64,000 bases of DNA from Verticillium longisporum (lineage: Eukaryota; Ascomycota; Sordariomycetes; Glomerellales; Plectosphaerellaceae). This document shows positions 45,514 to 56,400 of the stretch, in pieces; position 1 is the first letter of the stretch, and each line of letters starts with the position of its first letter. The stretch spans positions 1,240,001 to 1,304,000 of the forward strand of contig JAETXT010000008.1 in assembly GCA_019188255.1 (NCBI GenBank). Direction: 5' to 3'. The translations under genes and the position numbers were made by a program. A model generated the notes under the pieces. It was not told where the DNA came from. It saw nothing but the letters and a program-made list of their open reading frames with translations, and did not search any database.

Positions 45514-46825
45514 CGCTTTAGGGCGTTCCCTTGTTAGGGGCCTCTTTGGGGGCTCCAGGGCGTTGGGGGCCAATCGAGGTACGAAAGGCTAGGAACGATT
45601 GGCTGCTGCCGTCCCACCTTGAATCTGCAGGGGGGGAGAGACGCTGCAGGCGGATGAGGTTTTAGCGTCTATTTAAGGCTTGACACCTGTACGTGGGAGA
45701 GGCTGTGCTTCCCCGGAACTTGCGATGCCGGCTGTTGTGCGTTTCAGGTCTCAAGGATCTCCTACCTTCGATACCTGTACGTGATGTGAGATACCTTGAT
45801 CATCTTGCAAGACACTTGGGATGATGCATCTCGGCAGATCTATGCATGTTCGGCGACGAAAAGTCCAGATCCTGCCATAGCAGCAATGGAGGAACGAAAG
45901 GAAACATCGTCAAAGCGACCCATATCTGGGGTCAGCAACTTTTTGCGTACTCAAGCTGATCCGGTTCTCTTCCCTTCTCCTCACCATCTGACAGGCTGCG
46001 GTCAGACGCCGTTGACGAAGCTGACACTGGGTTCATCCAGCTGTGCCGAGATGGGACAAGCAGCCAAGCGCCGTCAAGCGCCCCAAACCTTTGGACGCCC
46101 CAACAGCGACATGTTGCACAGGCGCAGGCGCAGGCGAGCGGACTCTGAAGCTATGGCCAGCGGCCTGTAGCCCGACCCAGCCATGTTCGGGGTGGTGCTT
46201 CCCCAGCCGGGACCATACTTGAGATGGCTTGCTAGGTGACTTTTGCGGCCGTGCGATCTGGGCCACGTTTTTCGAACAAGGGACTTTGGCTAACCATGCT
46301 CAGCGCGCGACTCATCGCCCTGAATGATGACATGGCATGTGTGCCATGTATCTCCGATGTCCATCTGCCTGGGCCAATGACCAGGGAGCCTGGCAACTTG
46401 AGGATGACTTCTGGGCCACAGTAACCCAAACGCCAAAGCATGGCTCACAACTCACATATGGCATAGGCTTAGGAATACCCAAATGGGTACATCTGGGTAT
46501 TATAGGGAGGTGGATATTTGGGTTTTCTAGGTTGCCCAGAGAGAACCCATAGGTTGAACTAGGTAGCCTAAAAAACCCATAGAAATTTCTAGGTTCCTTC
46601 TAGGTTGCCCATTTTAGCCTATAGGTTCTCTCTAAGTAGAAGCTAAGGTCTATATATAGCCCGTACTTAATCTCAATCCTTAGGATATCTAATTAATAGG
46701 GTATTAAGATAGGGTATAAGCTACTCTATTATATATATAATAGTATTACTATATTATAGGATATAAAATAACCTAGACCCTATTACTTATTTAGGTTTAG
46801 GTTTTTTTCTAGGTAACCTATTTTA

Positions 46826-48687
46826 ACGTGCATGATAAGCAAGTGGGCCAAACAAGCAAGTGGGCCACCTGACCACGACCATGCGACGACAGCAGCATCC
46901 CGGTGAACCCTAACGCCTTAAATCAATTGAAACTACTTGAAATCCTCTTCTTCAGAAGCCCTCGTCTCCAGCTGACAAGTTCGCGCATTATGTCCAGGCT
47001 CGCCGCAGACACCGCAGCGCCGTTTCTTCGTCCCGTCCCTTGGTTGGCGACTGCTTCTCTGACGCGTTTCCTCATTTATCTGGACCTGAACCTCGATATT
47101 GGTTTGTATCTCCTGTCCCTCACCTAGAGTTAGACTCCCTCCTTGCCTGAGACGTGTTTTCTTAGCTCTCCGACGCTTGCTGAGTGTCGCGTTCTCGTCT
47201 CGAAGGATCTGGTTCTCCGACTTCAATAGGGCGAGTTGATGCATGATTCCACGCGTCCCCTTGGTAAAGTGGTCTATAGCGTTAAGAATCGACGTCGGAG
47301 AGCTTCCTTGGTGTCGGGCGATTCGACCTTTAATAAACTCTGACTGACAGCTAGCTTCAATCGGGTTGTGAGGCGTTTGGGAGACCCAAGGTTCTGATGT
47401 ATCGGGGACCCCCTCGACGGGCGTCGGTGTCCGTAGCTTCACATCCAGCTTTGAAACCACAATTTCGGGGCTCATTGGGACAAGCCCAGCACCTCTGAAC
47501 CCTCCCTTGATATTCCTTTCCGTCATAGCTTCTTTGAAAGCTGCGAAAAACGCGGGAAAGAAGTCCTCCTTCGTGATGTGGCTTGTACCTGCCCTCATCT
47601 TCTTCTCAATTTGCCGACCGTAGGCCTGCTTTAGCGGGCCAAAACAGCCAACATCAAGAGGTTGAAGTAGGTGAGATGAATGGGGAGGCATGCATAGCGT
47701 AATGATGTTGTTTTCCTTGCAGTAGAGCTCGAACTCAACGGAATGGTGACTTTGGTGCCCATCTAGGATAAGGAGGCGATATCCGGCCGACCGACGGGGC
47801 TTGGTATGCTTGTCAAAATGCTGAATCCATTCTAGACCTTTCTCATTTGTTGTCCAGCCTTTGTCTGTCGTAGCGATTACCCAGTCGTGAGGTAGAGGGC
47901 TGTCTTCGTACCAGCTTGAGAGGTGATTTTTGCCCGCCATAATGATGAACGGCGGGACACACCACCCGTCTGCGCCAACGCCTTGGATCACTGTCACCCA
48001 TTCCCGACCTCCTGGTTGGACCATTTTCGTATTAGAACGTCTTTCGGCGTTCGTAACGACCATTCCGGACCCGATAACGCCCATCATAAACCCAGTCTCA
48101 TCGAAGTTATAGATATCAGGCTCCGCGATACCGTATTTGGCGATTGTGTTCTTTACGAGCGCGAACCAATCGCGAATTGCCTCGGGATCTTCGCATTGGG
48201 CTCTCTGATAGTCATATCTGCGAAAGAAACGCGTCTTAAGCTCTGGTTGTCGCCTGACGAAGTTTGAGGCCCAGCGCTTCCCGACACTCGGCGCGTCGCG
48301 GTCGGCTAGCAGTCGATTAGCCATATCTTCAACCTCACAAAGCCGGGGAGGAAATGCTCGGGAATTTAGCTCAAGTATGTATTGAACAATCGTTAACTCC
48401 TCGAGCTCCGTCAAATTTCGATTGAGGGGGATCCTGTCGCGTTGCGAAGTAATACCGCGTAGTCGACGCGTCAAGGTCATTCGGGGAACACCAAAGATAT
48501 TTGTCGCAGCGCGTATACTGAGATCTGGGTCATTTTGAATAGCCTGAAGAGCAAGCTGTAATTGACGTTCTTGTGAGGGCGGAGACATCGTTGTTGGTGG
48601 AGGAATTAATGGTTAACGTAAGAAGGTCGCGTTTTCGTCGTCAGGTGGCCCACTTGCTTGTTTGGCCCACTTGCTTATCATGCACGT
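46826..48687 (-). mobile_element. Pot2/Fot1-type (Tc1-mariner, pogo family) DNA transposon, apparently intact
   Basis: The 1862-bp element has 48-bp perfect terminal inverted repeats (46826-46873 and 48640-48687, starting ACGTGCATGATAAGCAAGTG) and TA target duplications (46824-46825, 48688-48689). It contains one uninterrupted transposase gene on the minus strand. Size, TA duplication and transposase type match fungal Pot2/Fot1 elements. Each inverted repeat carries AAGCAAGTGGGCC twice, 17 bases apart, a likely pair of transposase-binding sites. It shows no RIP signature and could be active. Confidence 0.95.
46933..48588 (-). CDS. pogo-type DDE transposase with C-terminal zinc knuckle
   Basis: The product is 551 residues, uninterrupted. 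The N-terminus holds a Psq/CENP-B-type helix-turn-helix (about 1-50, SIRAATNIFGVPRMTLTRRL), then a CENP-B-like DNA-binding domain (about 55-130, with SVGKRWASNFVRRQPEL). The DDE catalytic core has Asp163 in YNFDETGF, Asp276 in LLILDGHQSHHS and Asp312 in LLQPLDVGCFGP. A coiled-coil segment with basic patch (about 450-480) and a CCHC knuckle (Cys525, Cys528, His533, Cys538 in CGVCGEPGHNARTC) end the protein. All three catalytic acids are present. A diverged homologue of identical length lies in the second element at 60071-61725. Confidence 0.96.
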   Translation of the reverse strand: MSPPSQERQLQLALQAIQNDPDLSIRAATNIFGVPRMTLTRRLRGITSQRDRIPLNRNLTELEELTIVQYILELNSRAFPPRLCEVEDMANRLLADRDAPSVGKRWASNFVRRQPELKTRFFRRYDYQRAQCEDPEAIRDWFALVKNTIAKYGIAEPDIYNFDETGFMMGVIGSGMVVTNAERRSNTKMVQPGGREWVTVIQGVGADGWCVPPFIIMAGKNHLSSWYEDSPLPHDWVIATTDKGWTTNEKGLEWIQHFDKHTKPRRSAGYRLLILDGHQSHHSVEFELYCKENNIITLCMPPHSSHLLQPLDVGCFGPLKQAYGRQIEKKMRAGTSHITKEDFFPAFFAAFKEAMTERNIKGGFRGAGLVPMSPEIVVSKLDVKLRTPTPVEGVPDTSEPWVSQTPHNPIEASCQSEFIKGRIARHQGSSPTSILNAIDHFTKGTRGIMHQLALLKSENQILRDENATLSKRRRAKKTRLRQGGSLTLGEGQEIQTNIEVQVQINEETRQRSSRQPRDGTKKRRCGVCGEPGHNARTCQLETRASEEEDFK

Positions 48688-48807
48688 TAGCCTAAAAACC
48701 TAAATAGGTAATAGAGTACTAGGTTTCTTAGGCTTTAGGTTTTCATGCTAAGCTTCTAGGTACCTAATGGGTTAGAATCTTTGGGTATTCCTAAGCCTAA
48801 TATGGTA

Positions 48808-49287
48808 AAGGGTGCCGAATATGAATACTTTTTTTATCTCATCACTCAGCCTGCCACCATTGCGCATCAGATAGAGTTGCTGTGGCAGGACGAAACAGCA
48901 CCCTAGAACTGCTCAACATGATCACCATTTCTCGTTGCAGAGACCCCAAAGAAAGAACCCGGCAGCATGGCCTGCACACTCGCATTGCACAGCAATTTTC
49001 GGGACAATCAACTGAGTGGGCTCTCACCTCACAAGCTCCATCCACCAATCCACTTTACGATTCATGATGTATCCTCATCCAGCACACCACGCCGAGAGCG
49101 AGAGCGAAATCAAGCCGAAAGATAGCTGGCATGCCAGTCATGATACTCAATTCCCAACAGAAATAATAAAAGACCCCTTAAAAAAAGAGTACACAGCTAA
49201 CATGGCCGCTTCATCAAGTCGTGAAACACTTCAGTCCACCGCCCCTCCTTCATCTCCGGATCGGGAGGCCCCGCCTCTTGTCTCTTC
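48808..49287. other. intergenic region
   Basis: About 480 bases between the nested transposon and the phospholipase gene. Nothing is supported besides the 3' region of the latter. Confidence 0.55.
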
Positions 49288-49915
49288 TTAGACGGTCCAC
49301 AGCTGACCCTTGGCCTGGGCCTCTGCAACGAGCTTCTCGTAGATGGCGACCTTCTCGTCGTAGAGGGCGACGAGTTCCGAGTGCTCGTCCCTCTTGCCGG
49401 GGGTGGCGTCGTCACCGCCGAACGCCCGGACGGCAGCGTAGTAGACGTCCGCCAGGGCGTTGCACACGCCGCGGACGCTCGAAGACTGGCACTGGAACTT
49501 CAGACTGGGGGGTGGAGAATGCCGTGTTAGCAGCGAGTCACGCGCGATGAAAGTACAAGTGGACTTACTCGGTCCTGAACTGGTTGTCGATGCGGAGCTT
49601 GTTGCTCTCCGTGAAGCGGGTCTGGGCGCGGAAGTTGTGGTAGCCAAAGTCGTGGCGGTGGCAGGCGGGCACAAAGGGGAATCCGAATGGGTTGTCAGGA
49701 GACGATGTGCAGCCGTCCGAGCTCCAGTCGAGGCTGGCGGGGTTGCGGTTGTTGCGGCGCGTGGTGAACTGAGGCAGCGTCAGGGAGAAGGACAGGCTGT
49801 CCGTGACGGCCGTGATGCTCTGGCGCGCGGCGAGCTTGGGCGTCTGCGCCTCGTCGGTGGTGGGCAGAGCCAGGGCGGCGGGCACGAGGGCAAGGAGAAG
49901 TGCGTTGAACTTCAT
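49288..49915 (-). CDS. secreted fungal phospholipase A2
   Basis: Two exons (49915-49569 and 49504-49288) join across a 64-bp intron (GTAAGT donor, CCCCCAG acceptor, GCTAAC branch) to 187 residues. A signal peptide (about 1-16, MKFNALLLALVPAALA) is followed by a short pro-segment. The catalytic helix is FVPACHRHDFGYHNF with the His88-Asp89 pair. The preceding DGCTSSPDNPFGFPF is typical of the bacterial/fungal type phospholipase A2 family. Four cysteines (69, 85, 121, 130) can form two disulfides. The expected reaction is calcium-dependent release of a fatty acid from phospholipids outside the cell. The C-terminal extension is Glu/Lys/Ala-rich and helical. Confidence 0.93.
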
Positions 49916-52900
49916 GATGAGAGGAGAATCCCAAAGACTGGACGGGGAGAAGGAGGAGGAGGAGGAGCAGGGGCTGGGACTTCAAACTGCTGACTGCAAC
50001 TGAAGCTGAGGAACCAGAAAGATCAAATATGATCAGCAGGATTTTCTCTCATCTTTATACTTCTCTGCCCTGCACGGTATGGCGGACATGGCCATCGATT
50101 CAGATGATGATGCTCCGCCAAGCAAGCTACTCACGATCGTCCCGTGGCCATAGAAGTGGCCCAAAAAGGCAATGATCAATCCGCACCGCCTTCAGCCGGC
50201 CAGCCACGATGTTGTTGAGCTAGGCGTAATTGGCTCGAGACCTCGAATTGCAACCCCCCCCTTTCAACGTCCACCGCGCGCTTCTGACCCGCCCAGAAAC
50301 CTGGCCAAGAAGAGATGAACGTTGTTTCTAGGCGCCATAAGGAAGGTGTGTCCTCGCCAACCAAGTCCACTCGCAACCCAAAGGCTCGCCGCCGAGATGC
50401 GGGGAAGCCAAAACTACCGGGCGGAGGCGTGTCGGCATTGGGCAGTGAGCTCCGTGGGTGGCCCCTGGGGGCGGATACCAGCTAGACCTCGTATTGGCAT
50501 GATCACCGAGGACAACCAAGGTTGGCGGGGTTCAGCTGGGCGCGTCGAACAAAAGCAAGCTCGACGTTCGCATCGTGGGGGAAGGCTGGGACCGTTGAGC
50601 GGTGACCTCCGCGTGATGTGCCATTGAAATTGCCGGAAGTGGGCATTCTACGCGTGGCTGGATCGAGTCGTCCTGCCCGTCGGCACACCGGACTTGTCAA
50701 AAGTTGATGTAAGCGGCTTGGGCCGCCGCTGCAACCTGTATGCGATGTGATGATGTGTGATGATGTGTGGTGGTTCCCCGTGTCTGTATGTGCCTGGGAG
50801 GTGTGGGTAGCATCGCGAGCTTCAACTTCAAAGTGTCTAGTCAAGTGGCATGTGAAAGTCAAAAGAGCACGTGTGCAACATCATGTCATCTTTTGGCTTG
50901 TTTAGACACTTCGCATGCATCAATGGATCCTCCCTGATGCACGTTGCGCTGGAGTTGCGCTGGAGTTGCGCTGGGCATATTCCCTCAATGCTTGTCGTCG
51001 AGTTTTACTTCACCCTGCTTCCAATGAGACACGAGCGATGACGAAACGTGCCTGAGGGCTTCGACCCAAATCCATCTTGAACACCACTGTCCCCGAGCCC
51101 TGGAACAGCGGGGCCGATCCCCGATAGCAAGCAGGGGGGTGCTAGGGTATCTCCCGGATGTAGGCAGAGTCGCCTGTTGAAGAATCAACAAAGACAGACT
51201 GGAGTAGACAGAGAACACAATGGTTCACTGAGCCAGGTACACGACTCACGTAGAGCATTTCACATGCAAGTCGAAAGATTGTGGAAAGTGCCGTGCTTCG
51301 ACCGTCTCAGCCAGACTTCTGTCTCTCCAATCACCAATCTCCCGAAAACTCCAGTGGCTGTCCCGCTTGCAAGGTCACGATCATGCTTCCCCGCCTTGAA
51401 GCCACTACACTTCGACACCATTACTGACCAGCCCTCATGGCTCCGGAGAGCCCTTTCCTCATCCATCATAGATGCAGCCTTGACCGTCTCCAATTTCGCG
51501 CTTCCCCTCGATATGTTGACCTTCAGGCACCTCCGTGTCTCCGACCCCAGAATGATCCCTGGCTTGCTCACTTCAGCTGGCAGCATGCTGCCATTTCAAT
51601 TACGTTGCCGTCATAGTCCCGTGACAGCAGCAACTCCGCGACGGCCGCCCCGGTCCAGATCTGCTTTGGGTTTGGATGAGATGAGGACAAGACGGTCCAA
51701 TGGCTTGTTTGATACCGACTCTTGCGGTAGATGCTTGCCGCGTTCGGGCCTTTCCGCATACGACTGCACTAACTCGCAGTTGTCCAAGCGACGACAACGC
51801 CCGCGTCTTGAACTTGGGCTTTGCCGAAAGGTCAACTTAACCGTATTGTGCAGTCTGGGCTCTCGGACGAACGTCCCGATAGAAAGTACTAGCATTCGGG
51901 GTCGGCTTATTCGCGCTTCACAATGCCTCACGAGTTGTTGGGGCTTGGCCCTCAAAAAGTCTCCGATTATCTGGTTTGCCGATCACGAGAGAGTGGTACT
52001 TTCTGTACATTAGCCTGTGTTAGCTGTATATAACTTCGATTGTCCGCCCCTTGAGGTCGAGATCACAGAATAGCCGGCGGTGACCCCCATATACCCACCC
52101 TTCATGCAGCCGTCATTCTGAGCCCCGGTCTCGCCGGCAGGGCACCGCTGATACAGATCAATTCTGTCGAATAGCCTCGACCTGCCACTGTCGATTCTGA
52201 ACTGCTGACCTGGGTACAAGTACACGAACGCAGAGTCATCTGCGGCAGGCGCTACTGTTCATTGAAAGGGCCGGCCTTGACATCATGACCCGAGGCCTCA
52301 TGAGTCTGCCTTTGTCGCCCGGGAGATATCTTATGGGCGCAGATAAGGAGTCTTGGTGCCGCATCCGATATGCAAGGTAGCTCAGATCTTGTCGAGCATC
52401 TTGGTGCGAATACTCATGGAAATTGACAGCCCAAAATTCCCGCGGTACTTAAGATCCAACCTCTTGAAGAGGCTGCGGCGAGGTAATGGATCGTTGACTG
52501 AACTACGAGCTGACGGGGGCATTTATTCGATCGCCTAACACTCTTGCCAAAATACTATAGTGATATGTGCTGCCGAACCCAGAAGCAGTCTCCACAGTTG
52601 CGGTTGTTACTCTGGCGAGGACCAGACCGAGTTCCGGGCCTCCGTGAAGGGTGTCGCGCGAGTGATTCTACGCAGCCCGTCAATGTATAATATTGACGTG
52701 TCACACATTTTCCTGTAGGAGACTAATAGTAACGTGTCTTTGCAATCCAGTTTTCGTCATATCCTTTCAACCTACTTGACAGCCTCCGCTCACCACAGCC
52801 GTGGAGACGAGCTTTGATTGCAGCCCCCTTTTTGGAGCCTTTCTATAATTGGATGGAAGGTTTACATGAGATGACGAATGTTTATTCTTCAAGGCTGGGG

Positions 52901-53101
52901 GAGTCGGGGGAAGGATGTTTATGCCACGCGAGTTACAAATCGAGATGAAGGGGTACAGAGATGTCCACTTTTGGCAGTATCTCTGTAGCTGTCGATCTGT
53001 CCCATGCACGCTTTTTATGACACTGGATGGTCGCGCCTCAAGAGCAATCTGAAAAAAAGAGATTCTCTAACCGATATCGGCTATTTCTAATTGTGAAATG
53101 A
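49916..53101. other. long intergenic region
   Basis: About 3.2 kb. It contains the phospholipase promoter with a GAG trinucleotide run near 49950, an 11-bp tandem repeat at 50943-50975 and several chance frames. The longest (51177-52013, 278 codons) lacks a domain and I do not call it. Confidence 0.5.
50943..50975. repeat. 11-bp tandem repeat, three copies
   Basis: GTTGCGCTGGA occurs three times in tandem, the last copy ending in G instead of A. Confidence 0.95.
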
Positions 53102-54232
53102 TTATGCTGATGCCTTGAGGAACTCAGGGCTGAAGGGGTAGTCATTGTACCCCTCCTCTGTCTTGTTCAAGTAAAACGTGTTCCTATTGTACTCGTTTAG
53201 TTGTATCCCGTTCTCGACCCTGCACACCAGATCCGGGTTGGCGAGGAAGTGACGGCCGAAAGCGACGAGCACATTCCACTTCTTATAGTGGCCGTCAACA
53301 GCCTGCTGAGCCGACTCAGGGGTGTAACCCCCGGCAACAATCACAGGGGATCGGTTGTCCCACTCCTCGAGTATGAAGTCTAGTGTCTTGGTCTCGTCGT
53401 CTGGGTTGTTGAGCATTAAAGTAGCCGGATCGCCGCGGGCCTCGACGAGGGAAATGTATGCAAGAGCCCCGTCGAGCGCCTTGAGCTGTTTCACGATGTG
53501 CAGGTTGAGCTCCTTGGTGTCAGACTTGGTGGCGCCCTGGAAGCTTGCGTATGGCGACAAGCGGAGACCGACGCGCTGGGTGCCGATTGCTTCCGAGACG
53601 GCCTTGACAACTTCGACAACAAGGCGAGCGCGGTTTTCGACAGAGCCTCCCCACTTGTCAGTCCGCTTGTTGACGACATCTGACAGAAATTGGTCGATCA
53701 AATAGCCGTGGGCGCCGTGAATTTCCACACCGTCGCCACCGGCAGCAATAACGCGCTTGGCGCTCGCGACATAGTCCTGGATAACCTTCTGGATGTCCCC
53801 CTCGCTCATCTCCTCGGGGGCCTGTTCCCGGCCGTCCATGGGAACAGCGCTGCTGGAACGGTATTGGCCGCCGCGTTCGGCGACGTAAGACGGATCAGCG
53901 GCGCGGCCCTGATCCCAGAGCTGCTGGAACCAGAAGGAGCTCTTGGCATGCACGCCCCCGATGATGCTCTTCCAGGCGGCAACCTGTGCATCCGTGACGA
54001 AGCTAGGGAGGAAACGCTGGCCTTCTTGGCCTTGAGCGATGCCAGTAGCTTCCGAGATGACCAGCGTTCCGGGAACAGAGGCGCGGTCCGCGTAGTAGCG
54101 CTGCATGAAAGGCAGGGCGGCGTGGTCATCGCCGTTGCGGTATCTAGTCAAGGGAGCGAGGACGATCCTGTGCTTCAAATCGATAGTGCCGAGCCTGACA
54201 GGCTCGAAAAGACGGGACCTTGGAGTGCTCAT
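53102..54232 (-). CDS. old yellow enzyme family NADPH dehydrogenase / ene-reductase
   Basis: A single exon encodes 376 residues of a TIM-barrel flavoprotein. Motifs in order: LFEPVRLGTIDLKHRIVLAP (FMN phosphate and start of barrel), LVISEATGIAQGQEG, WFQQLWDQGRAADP, the active-site pair His172/His175 in IHGAHGYLIDQFLS, NKRTDKWGGSVENRARL, RLSPYASFQG, IVAGGYTPESA and VAFGRHFLANPDL (FMN phosphate). HGAH places His at both substrate-anchoring positions, where many yeast enzymes have His-Asn. It should reduce activated C=C bonds using NADPH and FMN; the physiological substrate is unknown. No neighbouring biosynthetic cluster is seen, so a detoxification or redox role is as likely as a pathway role. 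Confidence 0.95.
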   Translation of the reverse strand: MSTPRSRLFEPVRLGTIDLKHRIVLAPLTRYRNGDDHAALPFMQRYYADRASVPGTLVISEATGIAQGQEGQRFLPSFVTDAQVAAWKSIIGGVHAKSSFWFQQLWDQGRAADPSYVAERGGQYRSSSAVPMDGREQAPEEMSEGDIQKVIQDYVASAKRVIAAGGDGVEIHGAHGYLIDQFLSDVVNKRTDKWGGSVENRARLVVEVVKAVSEAIGTQRVGLRLSPYASFQGATKSDTKELNLHIVKQLKALDGALAYISLVEARGDPATLMLNNPDDETKTLDFILEEWDNRSPVIVAGGYTPESAQQAVDGHYKKWNVLVAFGRHFLANPDLVCRVENGIQLNEYNRNTFYLNKTEEGYNDYPFSPEFLKASA

Positions 54233-55842
54233 TTTATGCGTCGGGATGTGAAATTGATGGCGTCCTAATTGGCAGAAAATGTAGAAGAAATGCTCTTATA
54301 ATTTGGTTTACAAAACCCGGCGAGGGCCGTTCAAGGCTTTAAGCTTTACGAGGTGATAATCACGCAGTCTCTCTAGCATGTTTGTTCAATTGCGTAATTG
54401 ATCTAGATTTATAAGGTACCTCGGTTGAGCTACTAACTGCTTTGTAATCCCTCTCAATCTCCTCCACATAACACGTGGCATGCTGTGCATCTTGCAACTA
54501 TACGGAGCTAACACCTTACTCAGGTCCAGATCCGCAAGCGGATAGCCTGAAAGCGGCCGCAGGGGGGCATCTAGCGTGCTCTAAAGCATATGCTGAGCAT
54601 CATATTAGTTATCGTAGAACTCTTCGTGGAAGGTGACTTGTGAAAATAACTGATTCAGGAATGTGATTTTATGCGCCTGCTACCTTGATTTCGGACAATG
54701 CCCATTTGGTCACGTGGTGCCTTTTGTTAGGATCTGCAGTCTCTGAACATGTTTCGAGCTGCAGAGATGATGGGGGCTTTCAATGGAATCGTTGAATGGG
54801 TTTTGGTAGAGTTACCGAATTGGCTTCTTGATCCCTTTCTCTGACGACGTTCCCTAAGTCTCATACGATGTATGACTCCTTGAGTTGTCATGAGAGGTTT
54901 GGGGGACCCGTTAATACCAGGCAGTAGAGAACACATATCTTCTAAGACTGGATGCTTTCCATCAGAGCACGTTTATATAAGCTTCAGCGAGTAAGCCACT
55001 AGCCTGAACCATATGGAAAACTGGGTACTCGTCGAGATCTCGAATCTGGGGAACGACATTCTTTCCTCTACCACCTATTCTGAAGTGGGCAGACCTTTAC
55101 CCCTCCCCCGGATTTTGTTGCGGGGCAGAGCGACGTGGGGGACGGACACAACACGGCTGGGAAGATTGGCAGGAAACAGGAAAATAAACTAGCCTCTCTG
55201 ACCTGGGCGGTTTACCTCCCTTCTAATCAGGGATGTGGTTGAGCTTCGGTGGCGTTCTACTACTTGATTTACAGTATTCTTCGAGCAATGCTATCTACTA
55301 AGGAACAACATGATGTCGTAGTCGACGAGCTGGCCTGGACGCTTCCGGCTGTGCCGTGATGTTACGAGTACGATAAGATGATTCCGGGGGTGCTGAGCAG
55401 TCCATCATCAGCTCGAGGAGGTGAGTTCGCATTGATCGAAATCGGTGGGTTTGCCCTTGGATTCTTCTCATTATCAAGATTTCGGCCGCAGCTAGCGGCA
55501 TCGTAAACGATGCGGTGTCGACATTCATGCGCGCCGTCTCCTAGTTCGGTAATACGTATTGTGGAAAGAAGTGCTGCTATTGTTTTTGCAATGGCCATGG
55601 ATCTAGTAGCCAGAAAAGATTTCATCTATATGCGGAGCAAAGCTAGTCTATACATGGACGTATGGAGCCAGTGTTGAGCGCAGTGTGCAGAACAGCGGCG
55701 TCGAATCTGGGATGCGGCTTTCATCGTGTCTCCGGCTACATTGAGTTAAGTAGGCCCCTAACGCAGGGCTTGCGTAGATTATTTTTCATAATTTGGCTAT
55801 GATCCCAGCCCAATGGCTTGCAAATAACAGCTATAGTAAGCC
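54233..55842. other. intergenic region leading into the second AT-rich block
   Basis: About 1.6 kb holds the promoter of the old yellow enzyme gene and then non-coding DNA. No gene, tRNA or repeat of note is supported. Base composition turns sharply AT-rich from about 55850. Confidence 0.5.
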
Positions 55843-56400
55843 TTTTAGTCAGCGCTGCCGTCAATTCAATCAATTCAAATATCAGGGGTGGAATTAACTA
55901 TTTGATATATTTCGAACTATAGATTTAACTATTTAGATTGATTAATTGGATTTAATACGGTTTAAATTAGTAAATGAAGCTATCGCTAATTAGATAATAT
56001 ATATAGAAATAGCTACGGCTCTAGGGGGCTAGGTCTAGAGTCAGGTCTTGGGGACCAGGCAGGCGTTACGCTAGGAACACTTAATAGAAGCTATATAGCT
56101 ATTCTATAGGTATAAGATAGATGAATTCAGCTATCTAGGTAGATAGGCTACGTAGGCTTAAGTAAGTAGAAGCAGGTCACGTGCCTATAGGCAGGTCACG
56201 TGCCTACAGACAGGTCACGTACCTATAGATAGGTTACATGCCTATAGACAGGTTACGTACTTATAGATAGGTTACGTACCTATAGGTCAGGCTATAGGCC
56301 AGGCTATAGGCGGCTATAAGGCCCTGATCCTCTTAGCTATTGAATTGAAAAGCTATTAGCTTAAAGGTACTTACTCTAAATAGTGCTAGTAGGCTATTTT
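55843..56400. other. edge of the second RIP-affected block
   Basis: AT-rich non-coding sequence that includes the 19-bp tandem repeat. No reading frame can be assigned. Confidence 0.5.
56173..56286. repeat. 19-bp tandem repeat, six copies, with graded C-to-T/G-to-A decay
   Basis: Six units of a 19-base motif (consensus YAGGTYACRTRCCTATAGR) run head to tail. The first two contain the palindrome CACGTG; later units carry CACGTA, TACATG or TACGTA. The differences are all C/T or G/A. Confidence 0.93.

Larger units (their letters stand above)
44908..46455. other. intergenic region with minisatellite and inverted repeat
   Basis: About 1.5 kb upstream of the monooxygenase-like gene. It contains a 30-bp tandem repeat and the second copy of the hairpin element. 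No gene is supported. Confidence 0.55.
46464..48799. mobile_element. short inverted-repeat element (hAT-like by target duplication) hosting a Pot2-type transposon
   Basis: The ends are 20-bp perfect inverted repeats TAGGCTTAGGAATACCCAAA, at 46464-46483 and, inverted, at 48780-48799. They are flanked by 8-bp direct repeats ATATGGCA (46456-46463) and ATATGGTA (48800-48807) that differ by one C/T. Eight-base duplications are typical of hAT transposons. Removing the inner element leaves about 472 bp of AT-rich, non-coding sequence with repeated TAGGTTGCCC-like motifs, so it is best seen as a non-autonomous MITE. Superfamily assignment rests on duplication length only. Confidence 0.7.

Noticed and set aside
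51177..52013. Plus-strand frame of 278 codons in the long intergenic region
   Set aside because: No recognisable motif; the opposite strand is also open over much of it, as expected by chance at this composition.
56173..56286. CRISPR-like array
   Set aside because: The 19-bp units are directly adjacent with no spacers, and the genome is eukaryotic; it is a minisatellite.
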